Assembly: GCA_022402525.1 (NCBI GenBank)
Contig: JAKRSB010000004.1
Span: forward strand, 1 to 61,052
DNA: 61,052 nt
Direction: 5' to 3'
Source: Thermosynechococcaceae cyanobacterium MS004
GTDB taxonomy: Bacteria > Cyanobacteriota > Cyanobacteriia > Thermosynechococcales > Thermosynechococcaceae
Part shown: piece by piece, positions 7,160-16,120 of the stretch
How the letters are laid out: every line of letters starts with the position of its first letter
How positions within the stretch are numbered: the first letter of the stretch is position 1
Program-made: the position numbers and the translations under genes
Notes under the pieces: generated by a model
What the model saw: only the letters and a program-made list of their open reading frames with translations
Databases searched by the model: none
What the model was told of the DNA's origin: nothing

Positions 7160-9778
7160 TTAACTGCTCAGCACCTCGGCGGAGAGGCGCTTAAAGTCAA
7201 GGCGCTCATTGAGCACATCGACAAAGACCGTATCGCCTTCGCTGAAGGTACCGCTTAAGATGCCTTTAGCTAGCTTGGTTTCTAGCTCACGCTGAATGGT
7301 GCGCTTAAGGGGACGTGCCCCATATACGGGGTCGTAGCCAACTTCGGCCAGCAGGTCGAGGGCAGACTCTGAGAGCTTGAGGGTGATTTTACGATCCTGG
7401 AGGCGTTTTTCAAGGCGCTTGACCTGAAGCTTCACAATTTGGCGCAGTTCGTCTTTGCGGAGGCTATGGAAGATGATGTGCTCATCAATCCGGTTTAGGA
7501 ATTCGGGTCGGAAGTTGCCCCGCAGCGCTTCTAGTACACGGGTCTGCATTTCAACATAGCGGGTATCGTCTCCGGCTAAATCTAAGATGTACTGCGACCC
7601 AATGTTGCTAGTCATGATAATGACCGTATTTTTGAAGTCTACGGTACGCCCTTGAGCGTCGGTCACGCGCCCATCATCCAAGATTTGCAGCATGATGTTG
7701 AATACATCTGGGTGCGCTTTTTCAATTTCGTCAAAAAGCACGACCGCATAGGGGCGTCGGCGCACGGCTTCCGTGAGCTGTCCGCCTTCGTCGTAGCCCA
7801 CGTACCCCGGAGGCGCACCCACCAGACGCGAGACGTTATGTTTCTCCATGTACTCGGACATATCGATCCGCACGATCGCATCTTCGGTATCAAACATAAA
7901 GGCGGCTAAGGCTTTGGCCAGCTCGGTTTTGCCAACCCCCGTGGGGCCGAGGAAAATAAAGCTGGCGATCGGACGGTTGGGGTCGGCAAGTCCCGCCCGC
8001 GATCGCTGGATAGCGTCGGCCACGGCGGTCACGGCTTCATCCTGGCCAATGACCCGCTGATGCAGTTCGCCTTCGAGGTGGAGGAGCTTTTCCATTTCGG
8101 ACTGCACGAGCTTGCTCACCGGAATGCCTGTCCATTTGCCAATAATTTCAGCAATATCCGCTTCGGTGACTTCCTCGCGCAGCATGGAGTGTCCCGTGGT
8201 TTGGGCTTGGGTGAGGCTGGCTTCCGCGTCTTCTAGCTTATGGTGCAGGCTAACGAGGGTGCCGTACTTGAGGGCAGCGGCCTTTTCGTGATCGTATTCT
8301 CGCTCGGCCTGTTGAAGCTCGATATTGGTGCGGTCAATCTCTTCTTTAACGGTCTGGATTTGGTCAATGACCTGTTTTTCAGACTGCCATTGGGCATTCA
8401 GGTTCGACTGCTCTTCTTTAAGGTCGCCCAGCTCTTTTTCTAGACGGGCCAGCCGATCTTGAGACGCGCGATCGCTTTCTTTGCGCAGGGACAAGCGCTC
8501 CATCTCAATCTGAAGGATCTTGCGATCAATTTCGTCAAGCTCTTCGGGCTTGGAGGTAATCTCCATCTTGAGCTTGGCGGCGGATTCATCGACCAAGTCG
8601 ATGGCTTTGTCTGGCAAAAAGCGATCACTAATGTAGCGCGTGGAGAGGGTGGCCGCTGCAACAAGGGCGCTGTCGGAGATCTTCACCCCATGATGCACTT
8701 CGTAGCGCTCCTTAAGGCCGCGCAAAATAGAGATGGTGTCTTCAATACTGGGCTGGTCAATAAAGACCTGCTGAAATCGTCGCTCTAGGGCAGCATCTTT
8801 TTCGATGTACTTGCGGTACTCATCTAGCGTTGTAGCGCCAATACAGCGCAGCTCACCCCGCGCCAGCATGGGCTTCAGTAAGTTGCCTGCATCCATTGCG
8901 CCCTGGGTTGCCCCAGCGCCCACGACGGTATGAATTTCGTCGATAAATAAAATAATTTGGCCTTGGGAGTCCGTGACTTCCTTCAGGACGGCCTTGAGTC
9001 GTTCCTCAAATTCGCCCCGGTATTTTGCCCCCGCAATCAGTGCGCCCATATCCAAGGAAATCAACTGGCGATCGCGCAGAGATTCGGGCACATCTCCGGC
9101 AATAATGCGCTGGGCCAGACCCTCGGCGATCGCGGTTTTACCGACCCCTGGCTCCCCAATCAGCACCGGATTATTTTTGGTGCGGCGGGACAAAATTTGG
9201 ATCGTGCGGCGAATTTCATCATCTCGACCAATCACGGGGTCAAGCTTGCCAGACTTTGCTAGCTCTGTTAAATCGCGGCCATACTTTTCGAGAGATTCGT
9301 ACTTCCCTTCTGGGTTTTGATCCGTCACTTTTTGGTTTCCCCGAATTTGTTCAATAATGGCGCGCAGCTTTGCTTCGTCTAGCCCTACTTCTTTGAGCAG
9401 CGTTTGTCCCAGTCGCTCATCTTTAGCGTAGGCCAAAATCAAGTGCTCAATGGAGATAAAGTCGTCTTCAAAGGTTTTACGATGGCTCTCCGCACGGTCA
9501 AGGAGCGTATCTAAACTACGACCCAAGTACACCGAGTCGCTGGGCGTGCTGAGTTTTGCCTGCTTCTGGATAAAGTCAGCCGTGCGATCGCGCAACTGCT
9601 GCACACTCACCTCAGCCTTGTTAAAAATACTGGTGGCTAAGCCCTCTTGCTCTAGCAGCGCCTGCAAAAGATGTTCGCTTTCAAGCTGCTGCTGCTTCGC
9701 TTGCTTTGCAATATCTGGGGTGCGGACAATGGCTTCCCAGGCTTTTTCTGTAAATTGGTTGGGGTTGGTTGGTTGCAT
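7160..9778 (-). CDS. clpB: ClpB chaperone, protein disaggregase
   Basis: The start chosen is [14 protein letters not shown], the conserved cyanobacterial ClpB N-terminus, giving 872 residues; an in-frame ATG ten codons upstream is less likely. Order: Clp_N domain (1-145), AAA-1 with GEPGVGKTA (about 206) and [12 protein letters not shown], the coiled-coil M-domain (about 405-525, rich in Glu/Lys/Gln), AAA-2 with GPTGVGKTE (about 613) and [11 protein letters not shown], then the ClpB D2-small domain. As a hexamer it threads aggregated proteins through its pore, working with DnaK. It lacks the ClpP-binding loop expected of ClpC. Usually heat induced; no CIRCE-like element was recognised in the upstream spacer. 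Confidence 0.96.
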   Translation of the reverse strand: MQPTNPNQFTEKAWEAIVRTPDIAKQAKQQQLESEHLLQALLEQEGLATSIFNKAEVSVQQLRDRTADFIQKQAKLSTPSDSVYLGRSLDTLLDRAESHRKTFEDDFISIEHLILAYAKDERLGQTLLKEVGLDEAKLRAIIEQIRGNQKVTDQNPEGKYESLEKYGRDLTELAKSGKLDPVIGRDDEIRRTIQILSRRTKNNPVLIGEPGVGKTAIAEGLAQRIIAGDVPESLRDRQLISLDMGALIAGAKYRGEFEERLKAVLKEVTDSQGQIILFIDEIHTVVGAGATQGAMDAGNLLKPMLARGELRCIGATTLDEYRKYIEKDAALERRFQQVFIDQPSIEDTISILRGLKERYEVHHGVKISDSALVAAATLSTRYISDRFLPDKAIDLVDESAAKLKMEITSKPEELDEIDRKILQIEMERLSLRKESDRASQDRLARLEKELGDLKEEQSNLNAQWQSEKQVIDQIQTVKEEIDRTNIELQQAEREYDHEKAAALKYGTLVSLHHKLEDAEASLTQAQTTGHSMLREEVTEADIAEIIGKWTGIPVSKLVQSEMEKLLHLEGELHQRVIGQDEAVTAVADAIQRSRAGLADPNRPIASFIFLGPTGVGKTELAKALAAFMFDTEDAIVRIDMSEYMEKHNVSRLVGAPPGYVGYDEGGQLTEAVRRRPYAVVLFDEIEKAHPDVFNIMLQILDDGRVTDAQGRTVDFKNTVIIMTSNIGSQYILDLAGDDTRYVEMQTRVLEALRGNFRPEFLNRIDEHIIFHSLRKDELRQIVKLQVKRLEKRLQDRKITLKLSESALDLLAEVGYDPVYGARPLKRTIQRELETKLAKGILSGTFSEGDTVFVDVLNERLDFKRLSAEVLSS

Positions 9779-10124
9779 GGGGGTTCTCTCTTCTCGACAA
9801 AGGTGCAACGGGGTTAAGCTGTTGCGAGCCTTGCCCCTAAGATCGTGACTTAGATTGTGACTTAACGCTCATGAACCTAACGATCATGAGCTTATTGTAG
9901 AGATCATCAAGCTTTTCACGAGATCGGTGTTCACACCATTAGCGATAGGGGTTTACGCTTCTGTTGCTAAAATCTCGGCTCCGCCCCCATCGCTTTCTTG
10001 GCTCCGCCCCCATCGTTCTTGATTTAGCCCTACCGTCTTCACGCGCCAGCCCTGCTGACTATATGCCCACTTGGCTTAAATGGCGGATGCTAAACTATGG
10101 CTACCTGCATCCTGAGGCTGTTCT
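9779..10124. other. Spacer upstream of clpB, no gene
   Basis: No coding region is supported. The sequence contains short imperfect repeats: GTGACTTA twice near 9846-9864, ATCATGAG-type motifs near 9880, and two copies of GGCTCCGCCCCCATCG (near 9977 and 10001). The clpB promoter must lie in the right half, but no -35/-10 pair can be named with confidence. Confidence 0.5.
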
Positions 10125-10415
10125 ATGACTGCCCTGACGCTAAATTTAGACGCGGAGGGATTTCTACCGCTCGCACCAGATTTTGTGATTGAGCTGCGGT
10201 CTGCAATCGATCGTCTCAAGCCCTTGCAGGACAAAATGCAGGAATACATCGACAACGGGGTTCGACTAGGTCTTTTATTAAACCCTCAAGACCACACCGT
10301 TTAAATCTATCGAGTAGACCAGCCCGTTGAAATACTCCAGTCTCTCGCAGAGATTCTGGGCGGGGAAATTTTACCTGGGTTTGCGCTGAATCTAAAGGAA
10401 ATTTTTGAGACTTAA
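10125..10415 (+). pseudogene. Uma2 (DUF820) nuclease remnant
   Basis: The frame from ATG 10125 reads MTALTLNLDAEGF and then jumps into the C-terminal half of Uma2 proteins (PDFVIELRSAIDRLKPLQDK). It has an in-frame TAA at 10302-10304 exactly where the intact paralogues at 22902 and 23531 have Glu (EVYRPGQDVEILE-type strand), and continues to TAA at 10413. The middle of the gene, including the first half of the PD-(D/E)XK fold, is deleted, so the copy is dead. It shows that the Uma2 family has been both spreading and decaying in this genome. Confidence 0.85.
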
Positions 10416-10606
10416 AGTTTAAGATTAAAAATTTAAGATCATATAGTTGCGCTGAGACTCAAAATTAATATCTAACTTATACGCAATGGCCTTTTCACGC
10501 TTCCAGAGTAATCTGAATAAGCGTATTGTATTGCTTCATGATGTGATAATTCTTTTAGAAACATGCATGACTAAACTCTAGTTTATTCGATTTTTAAAAA
10601 TAAAGT

Positions 10607-11476
10607 ATGAATGCCAAAGAATTAATAGATCGTTATAAAACAGGAGAGCGTGATTTTAGAGGCACTTGCCTCAGGGGAGAAAATCTTGCTTGGGCTGTAC
10701 TGCCCAATATAGATCTTAGAGCATCTGATTTGCGAGAGACTAATTTAAGTGGTGCAGACTTGAGTGGTGCTAATTTGAGTGAAGGAGTGAACCTTACCTT
10801 TTCTAATTTAAGTCGTACCGATTTAAGAAATGTAGATCTACGCGATGCAAATTTAATCGGAGCTAGTCTCGATTCTGCCAAATTAGAGAATGTCTTATAT
10901 AACTCGACAACTCAATTTCCAAAAGGTTTTGATCGTTCTCGAATCAAGATTTTGAGCACGGGTGACGAATATCATCAAATCACGAAAGCTCATACGATTG
11001 AATTAATTCAAGAATCAGAAGTATTCTTGGACAAGGTTAAAGAGATTTACAATTATCTTGATCCCAATAGTCAAAGATATGGACGTTTACTAAACTGGCA
11101 GAACTCATCTGATCCATTTTGGCACTATGGAATTGGCCTATCCGATTTATACATTTTTGATACAGGGAGAGGATTACAGTCATTTGAAAGACAAGATGCA
11201 AAATTTGTTGAAGGGATTGAATCTATTGCTTTTTCTCCACAACAGACTGTAGAACGTCTAACGTATGCATGTCATGTTTTTGGCTCCTGGAGCTATTCAA
11301 CTTTGGGATGGAACTGCGAACATCTTGCGCGTCTGATTGCGACCGATGAAGCACGATGTTACCAAAGTCAATTTCTATGGTGGCTATCAGATTTGACCCC
11401 GAATGGAGAACACAAAACGGCACGTCAAATTTTTAGAGAATATCTTTGTAAAGAAGCACCTCACCTGAATCGTTAG
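10607..11476 (+). CDS. Pentapeptide-repeat protein fused to an LRAT-like domain
   Basis: 289 residues. Residues about 15-95 are pentapeptide repeats of the A(D/N)Lxx type (RASDLRETNLSGADLSGANL, then VDLRDANLIGASLD), forming a right-handed beta helix. After a linker, residues about 150-270 look like an LRAT/NlpC-P60-type fold: HYGIGLSDLYIF carries the first His, and GWNCEHLARLIA has the NCEH catalytic Cys motif. The second His of LRAT enzymes, 12 residues after the first, appears to be Asp. Such domains are thiol acyltransferases or hydrolases acting on lipids or peptides; substrate unknown. AT-rich codon use differs from its neighbours, suggesting transfer. No Shine-Dalgarno is obvious. Confidence 0.75.
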   Translation: MNAKELIDRYKTGERDFRGTCLRGENLAWAVLPNIDLRASDLRETNLSGADLSGANLSEGVNLTFSNLSRTDLRNVDLRDANLIGASLDSAKLENVLYNSTTQFPKGFDRSRIKILSTGDEYHQITKAHTIELIQESEVFLDKVKEIYNYLDPNSQRYGRLLNWQNSSDPFWHYGIGLSDLYIFDTGRGLQSFERQDAKFVEGIESIAFSPQQTVERLTYACHVFGSWSYSTLGWNCEHLARLIATDEARCYQSQFLWWLSDLTPNGEHKTARQIFREYLCKEAPHLNR

Positions 11477-11575
11477 CCCTACTTAGCTACTCCAAAGAAT
11501 TCGTCTCTCGCTTCTAAAATAAGCCGACACTCAACTTAAGCAAGCTTTATTTATAAAATCTGTCTCCGCAAAGTT

Positions 11576-11731
11576 AGCCAAAAGGAAACCCTAGACCTCC
11601 CTCATCGGAAAGTACGGAGAAGGCCTAGTTGCCCAATGGCTCCAGCAATAGGGCTGGACAATTTTGGCTCAGGACTGGTCGTCTCGATGGGGTGAGCTGG
11701 ATGTGGTAGCGCATTGGATGGGCGATCGCTC
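11576..11731 (+). pseudogene. Partial duplicate of the yraN 5' end
   Basis: About 155 bp closely match the first third of the intact yraN gene at 20504-21019 (there on the minus strand). The translated fragment reads TSLIGKYGEGLVAQWLQQ, a stop, GWTILAQDWSSRWGELDVVAH, with two in-frame TAG codons. Homology ends abruptly after the HIP1 site near 11730. It is a dead fragment copied about 9 kb from its source. Confidence 0.85.
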
Positions 11732-11805
11732 AAAAAGGTCTTCGAGATCTTCGATCTTCAGTGAAGCGATGCTGATCGCATTCTGCTTTCTAATTCTCAA
11801 ATGAC

Positions 11806-12366
11806 TCACTCAAATGACTCATCATTCATAGTCCGTTCGATTGCCTCAAGTGATTCATTACACCATGCAACCCAGTCTTCTTGATAGCGAATTGCCCGAC
11901 GAATAACGAGGTGCATATAGAGATCTTTGAGTTCGAGTGAATCCAAATTTTTGGCAAAATGTTCGTCCATTTTTTGCAAGTGTTGCGCCATTGACCTATG
12001 CAGTTTTTGCCGACGCTCGATTTCAAGAACAACGACCTGACTTGGCACGAGATGCCCTGCTAATCCTATAACGCCAAGATCTTCGCGGATAGCAGTGGGT
12101 TCTGTGGGCTGGGTTAGCCAACTGATGAGGTCTTCCTGCCCCTCGCTCGTGATGGAATAGATTTTTTTATCTAAGCGTCCAGGCTGGGGAATGACCTCGT
12201 AGGTGACGCGACCTTGTTGTTCTAGCTTGGCAAGCTCTGCATACACCTGCTGTTGACTCGCCTTCCAAAAACATCCCCCAAATCCTTCCGCAAATTCTTT
12301 CGCGACTTCATAGCCGCTTAGGGGTTGTCGTGAGAGAAAAGCCAGGATCGTATGCTTGAGAGCCAT
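11806..12366 (-). CDS. PadR family transcriptional regulator
   Basis: A 186-residue protein. Winged helix: MALKHTILAFLSRQPLSGYEVAKEF, recognition helix region FWKASQQQVYAELAKLEQQGR and wing DKKIYSITSEGQEDL. The C-terminal helical half ends with YQEDWVAWCNESL, matching the DEAL-type ending of the PadR protein at 4808, so the two are paralogues. It is divergent from the SDR/4Fe-4S pair, with a near-perfect dyad between them (12434-12461). It probably represses that pair in the absence of a small-molecule signal; the ligand is unknown. Confidence 0.9.
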   Translation of the reverse strand: MALKHTILAFLSRQPLSGYEVAKEFAEGFGGCFWKASQQQVYAELAKLEQQGRVTYEVIPQPGRLDKKIYSITSEGQEDLISWLTQPTEPTAIREDLGVIGLAGHLVPSQVVVLEIERRQKLHRSMAQHLQKMDEHFAKNLDSLELKDLYMHLVIRRAIRYQEDWVAWCNESLEAIERTMNDESFE

Positions 12367-12433
12367 AAATCAATTCTACGGAAATCAGGACTCAAAATCG
12401 CTTGACGGATTTCATGACTTGAAAATATCATGC

Positions 12434-12461
12434 TTTTGTACTCAAAAACTTGAATACAAAA
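12434..12461. promoter_or_regulatory. Inverted repeat between padR and SDR, probable operator
   Basis: Arms TTTTGTACTCAA (12434-12445) and TTGAATACAAAA (12450-12461) are complementary except for one position, with spacer AAAC. It lies 13 nt before the SDR start codon and 67 nt before the padR start. That position would allow a bound PadR to block both promoters. Confidence 0.6.
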
Positions 12462-12474
12462 AACAGAGATTGAC

Positions 12475-13269
12475 ATGAAAAACTTCCAAAGACGACTAAA
12501 AGCCCGATATGGTCTTTGGGCTGTCGTCACAGGTGCATCTTCTGGCATTGGTCGTGAAATGGCACTGAGGTTAGCTGAGTCGGGGTTGAATCTTGTTTTG
12601 GTGGGGCGGAGTCAAGCGACTTTAGAGCAGATGGCGAATGACTTGAGCGATCGCTATGAGATTGAGGTGCGCTCAGTCATCCAGGATTTGTCGGTGGAGA
12701 GGAGCTTGGAAACCCTTGCCGCACAGACCCAGAATTTGGAAGTTGGGTTACTGGTGGCGGCGGCAGGCTTTGGCACATCAGGCGCGTTTCTCAATTGCCG
12801 ACTGGAACAAGAGGTGGAGATGCTGCATGTTAACTGTCGATCGCTCATGGGGCTGACTTGGCACTTTGCACAGCGGTTTGCCAAGCAGCGACGGGGCGGC
12901 ATCGTTTTGATGAGTTCGATAGTGGGGTTTCAGGGAATGCCATTTGCGGCGCATTATGCAGCGACCAAAGCCTATGTGCAAACCTTCGCTGAAGCGCTCA
13001 ATGTAGAGCTTGCACCCTTGGGCGTTGATGTAATCGCCTCTGCACCAGGGCCGACGAACAGTGGGTTTGCTGATCGCGCCGGGATGAAGATGGGCAAGGC
13101 TCTCAGCGCAGCGGTGGTCGCTCAAGGAACTTTACAAGCGTTGGGCCGAAAGTCCACCGTGTTACCAGGATTCCTATCAAAACTGCTGACCTACTCCCTG
13201 CTCCCGTTACCCCGATGGGCGCGGGTGCGGATTATGGGTGGTGTGATGAAAAGTATGACGAAGCATTAA
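12475..13269 (+). CDS. Short-chain dehydrogenase/reductase (classical SDR)
   Basis: 264 residues, the classical SDR length. The Rossmann cofactor motif is TGASSGIG (19-26). Catalytic residues are Ser147 or Ser148 (LMSSIVG), Tyr161 and Lys165 (YAATK). The NAG motif is changed to AAAG (95-98). VGRSQ after the second beta strand suggests NADP(H). It reduces a carbonyl or oxidises an alcohol; the substrate is unknown. The C-terminus is hydrophobic and basic (LLTYSLLPLPRWARVRI), as in membrane-associated SDRs acting on lipids. The next gene follows 13 nt after the stop, so the two are almost certainly co-transcribed under the divergent PadR. Confidence 0.9.
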   Translation: MKNFQRRLKARYGLWAVVTGASSGIGREMALRLAESGLNLVLVGRSQATLEQMANDLSDRYEIEVRSVIQDLSVERSLETLAAQTQNLEVGLLVAAAGFGTSGAFLNCRLEQEVEMLHVNCRSLMGLTWHFAQRFAKQRRGGIVLMSSIVGFQGMPFAAHYAATKAYVQTFAEALNVELAPLGVDVIASAPGPTNSGFADRAGMKMGKALSAAVVAQGTLQALGRKSTVLPGFLSKLLTYSLLPLPRWARVRIMGGVMKSMTKH

Positions 13270-13282
13270 ACCCTTTATTGGC

Positions 13283-14632
13283 GTGGCTGTCATGAAAAAT
13301 TTTGAAGATCATCCTACAGTCCAATGGTGGCGCAATCGCTCAGTTGTCCAATCATCTGTTGTTGTGACTCCTCTAAATTCAGATTCGCTGCGCGAGCTTT
13401 GTTTGCAAGCAGGTGCAGATGATGTAGGTTTTGTCGAAATCGATCGACCGGAACTCGCCGATCAACAGGCTGATATCTTGGCTGCCTTCCCCAAGACCAA
13501 AACCTTGATTAGCTTTGTTTGCCGGATGAACCAGGAGAATGTACGAGCGCCGCTACGATCAATTGCGAACACCGAATTTCATTCGAGTGGGGCGGATATT
13601 GATCGGGTCGGTCGCACGATCGTCGAAACCTTGACCCAAATTGGCATCCGTGCCCTAAATCCGTCGGTAGCGTTTCCGCAAGAAATGGATCGGTTTCCAG
13701 GTAAGGTTTGGATTGTTTCGTATAAGCCTGTTGCAGTCGCTGCTGGCTTGGGACATATGGGATTGCATCGGAATGTCATTCATCCTAAGTTTGGCAATTT
13801 TATCTTGTTGGGTGCGGTGTTGATGGAATCGGAAGTTACGGATTACAATTATCCGATTGACTATAACCCTTGCATCGATTGCAAACTCTGTGTTGCGGCT
13901 TGTCCCGTTGGCGCGATCGCCTCAGATGGTCACTTTAATTTTTCAGCCTGTTATACCCATAATTACCGTGAATTCATGGGTGGATTTAGCGAGTGGGCGG
14001 AGACGATTGCCGAAAGTAAGAGTGCCAAAGACTATCGCGAAAAATTTAGCGCGGCGGAATCTGCCTCCATGTGGCAGAGTTTATCTTTTAAAGCTAATTA
14101 CAAGGCCGCTTACTGCATGGCGGCTTGTCCGGCTGGAGAAGATGTCATCGCGCCATTTTTAAGCGATCGCAAAGAATTTGTGCGAGACGTTGTGAAGCCA
14201 TTGCAGGAAAAAACTGAAACCATTTATGTCATCCCCGGATCGGATGCAGAAACCTATGTCGCTAGACGCTTTCCCCATAAAACCGTCAAACTTGTCAGCA
14301 GTGGAATTCGTCCGGTATCGATAGAAGGGTTTCTCTTCGGTCTACCATTGCTCTTTCAGCGCAATCAGTCGGAAGGATTGCGTGCAGTTTATCACTTCAC
14401 CTTTACTGGCGCTGAACGTGCTCAAGCGACCATAACAATTCAGAACAAAACGCTTCAAGTTCAATCAGGACACAACGGAAAAGCGGATCTTGCTGTGACA
14501 GCAGATAGCAAAACTTGGATCAGGTTTCTTTGTAAGGAAGAAAATATTATTTGGGCGTTGATACGTCGAAAAATTAAGGTCAAGGGGGCTATTAAGTTAC
14601 TTCAGGCCTTTGGAAAATGTTTTCCCTCATAA
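13283..14632 (+). CDS. Two-cluster 4Fe-4S protein (QueG/reductive-dehalogenase-like) with C-terminal SCP2 domain
   Basis: 449 residues from a GTG start (an ATG lies three codons in). Residues about 30-190 resemble the QueG/RdhA cobalamin-binding N-domain (VAAGLGHMGLHRNVIHP). Ferredoxin-type cysteines follow: CIDCKLCVAACPVG at about 196, and CMAACPAG at about 277, enough for two 4Fe-4S clusters. Residues about 365-449 look like an SCP2 sterol-carrier domain (VYHFTFTGAERAQATITI, ending GAIKLLQAFGK). It may reduce a hydrophobic substrate held by the SCP2 domain, together with the SDR upstream. It is unlikely to be the housekeeping epoxyqueuosine reductase because of the fusion and the operon. 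Confidence 0.78.
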   Translation: MAVMKNFEDHPTVQWWRNRSVVQSSVVVTPLNSDSLRELCLQAGADDVGFVEIDRPELADQQADILAAFPKTKTLISFVCRMNQENVRAPLRSIANTEFHSSGADIDRVGRTIVETLTQIGIRALNPSVAFPQEMDRFPGKVWIVSYKPVAVAAGLGHMGLHRNVIHPKFGNFILLGAVLMESEVTDYNYPIDYNPCIDCKLCVAACPVGAIASDGHFNFSACYTHNYREFMGGFSEWAETIAESKSAKDYREKFSAAESASMWQSLSFKANYKAAYCMAACPAGEDVIAPFLSDRKEFVRDVVKPLQEKTETIYVIPGSDAETYVARRFPHKTVKLVSSGIRPVSIEGFLFGLPLLFQRNQSEGLRAVYHFTFTGAERAQATITIQNKTLQVQSGHNGKADLAVTADSKTWIRFLCKEENIIWALIRRKIKVKGAIKLLQAFGKCFPS

Positions 14633-14906
14633 AACATAGTAGAAAGCGATCCAAGAAATGATGGTACTCCAGCTACTTTCAGATGGTCTCACGCCAATAA
14701 CTCAATCAAGATAGAAAGATTCCCCGCAAGTTCTCCTCTCATACTCAGACTGCTAAGGCGAGCTGCACCAGCCTCAGCTTCTGATCGTTCTCCGGCAACG
14801 GCTCAGGCTTCTCCGCTTTCGCCGCACAATTCCGTCTTCGCTGCACAATACGGGCAATATGTGGAGCTGTGTAAGAAGCAGGCGCAAAGCACCAAAGCTT
14901 GAAGTG

Positions 14907-15602
14907 CTAGGGCTTGAGAATGCCCCGCAGTTCTCCTGTCCGAAATCCTCTTGTATGGAGGTCTACATAAAGCTGGCCCTTGTTGAGTGCTTCAAGCTGT
15001 TCGGCCGTCAAAGTATACTGCCCACTCAAGCTGCCGTTTAAGCCGTTGGGGTCAGCCTGTACCTGAAGTGCGTATTGAAACGGGCCATTTGCAGTTGGTT
15101 CGCCTCTATGGAGGTGTACACCTGAGGTGATGTTTGGGTTGGGCGGGTTGAGAGGATCCGTTGCATAATCGCGCAAAGGACTACTCAAGTTGCGAAAGAC
15201 TCCCCGCACCACGAGACGACTGCCGTTGAGGGAGGCACCTACTACGCCAGTTGCGTCGGTCTGGACGGGATTGGGCGCAATATTTTTGCCCGATAGAATT
15301 GCTGTAAATCCCTGAAGGGCGGCATTCTGGCCCATTAAAGTCTGGCCCATTAAGGTTTGGCCTATTAAAGTTTGGCTGAGCAAATCTCCTTGCGCTAGTC
15401 CGGCATTGGCCGCTTGCACCTGTACGCTGTCTAGATTCAGCGACGTGGACAGGACTGGTGCAGCAGTGAGGACATCCACCGCAGTTGTTCTGGCCTGTGC
15501 TGTCTGAAGCTGAATCGCCATCGCAATAGATAGGAAACAAGTCATTATTCCTAGCGATAGCCTAAAGATGCGTTTTTTGTATTTGTTCAAAGTCTCGAAC
15601 AT
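14907..15602 (-). CDS. CHRD domain protein, exported
   Basis: 231 residues, with AAGGAGGA 3 nt before ATG. The signal peptide (LSLGIMTCFLSIAMAIQLQTAQA) ends near residue 37. A linker around 75-92 repeats L(M/I)GQT from a 15-bp tandem repeat (15326-15385). The CHRD domain covers about residues 95-231, with the typical HLHRGEP, GQYTLTAEQLEALNKGQLYV and HTRGFRTGELRG motifs. CHRD domains occur in chordin and in many bacterial secreted proteins with no known enzyme activity. A cell-surface or periplasmic role is inferred. Single gene. Confidence 0.88.
   Translation of the reverse strand: MFETLNKYKKRIFRLSLGIMTCFLSIAMAIQLQTAQARTTAVDVLTAAPVLSTSLNLDSVQVQAANAGLAQGDLLSQTLIGQTLMGQTLMGQNAALQGFTAILSGKNIAPNPVQTDATGVVGASLNGSRLVVRGVFRNLSSPLRDYATDPLNPPNPNITSGVHLHRGEPTANGPFQYALQVQADPNGLNGSLSGQYTLTAEQLEALNKGQLYVDLHTRGFRTGELRGILKP
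15326..15385. repeat. Four 15-bp tandem repeats inside the CHRD gene
   Basis: Units begin at 15326, 15341, 15356 and 15371 (TCTGGCCCATTAAAG, TCTGGCCCATTAAGG, TTTGGCCTATTAAAG, then a decayed unit). In frame they encode the LMGQT repeats between signal peptide and CHRD domain. Confidence 0.85.
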
Positions 15603-16120
15603 AAATCCTCCTTACTGCTCAAATTCTTGCTGGTTAAGCGCTTATGGTTCAAATTCCTGCTGGCTGATAGATTTTCAGCCACGCCCAAAAGGCGGAGAAC
15701 CAACCCCTGTTTAGGTTACGCAGCAGGCTTCGATTCGGATTGATGGGCTCACCGACAAGCACCGACAAGACCATTCCCCGCCTCCTGTTCAACAAAATTT
15801 TTGTCCAACATCTTTGTCCAACAAAGTTCTGTTCTTGACGGCTTGTGATTGGCGGGTCTGGTTCAAATCATCTCGCTCAAGCGATCGCAGTTGAGGTTGC
15901 CTTAGCCAAGATGACTGACCCTGATATTGATTACACTAGGGCGGTGTTCTTTTAATGCGACTTTTAATGCGACTTTGCGACTTAAGGTAATGCGACTTAA
16001 GGTGCCATTCTTCGCGCAATCTTTCGCGCAATCTTAAGGGCGTGCCTTGAGGCCAAACGCCGCTTTTCTGTAATCTTTGACCTATATGATCTATATCTTG
16101 AATAGTCTGCGCCCAATACA
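15603..16120. other. Spacer of 518 bp, no gene
   Basis: No supported ORF. It holds short repeats: AAATTC(T/C)TGCTGG twice near 15622 and 15653, CTTTTAATGCGA twice near 15950-15973, and GCGACTTAAGGT twice near 15977-16003. The promoters of the two divergent neighbours must lie here, but no boxes are clear. Confidence 0.5.
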
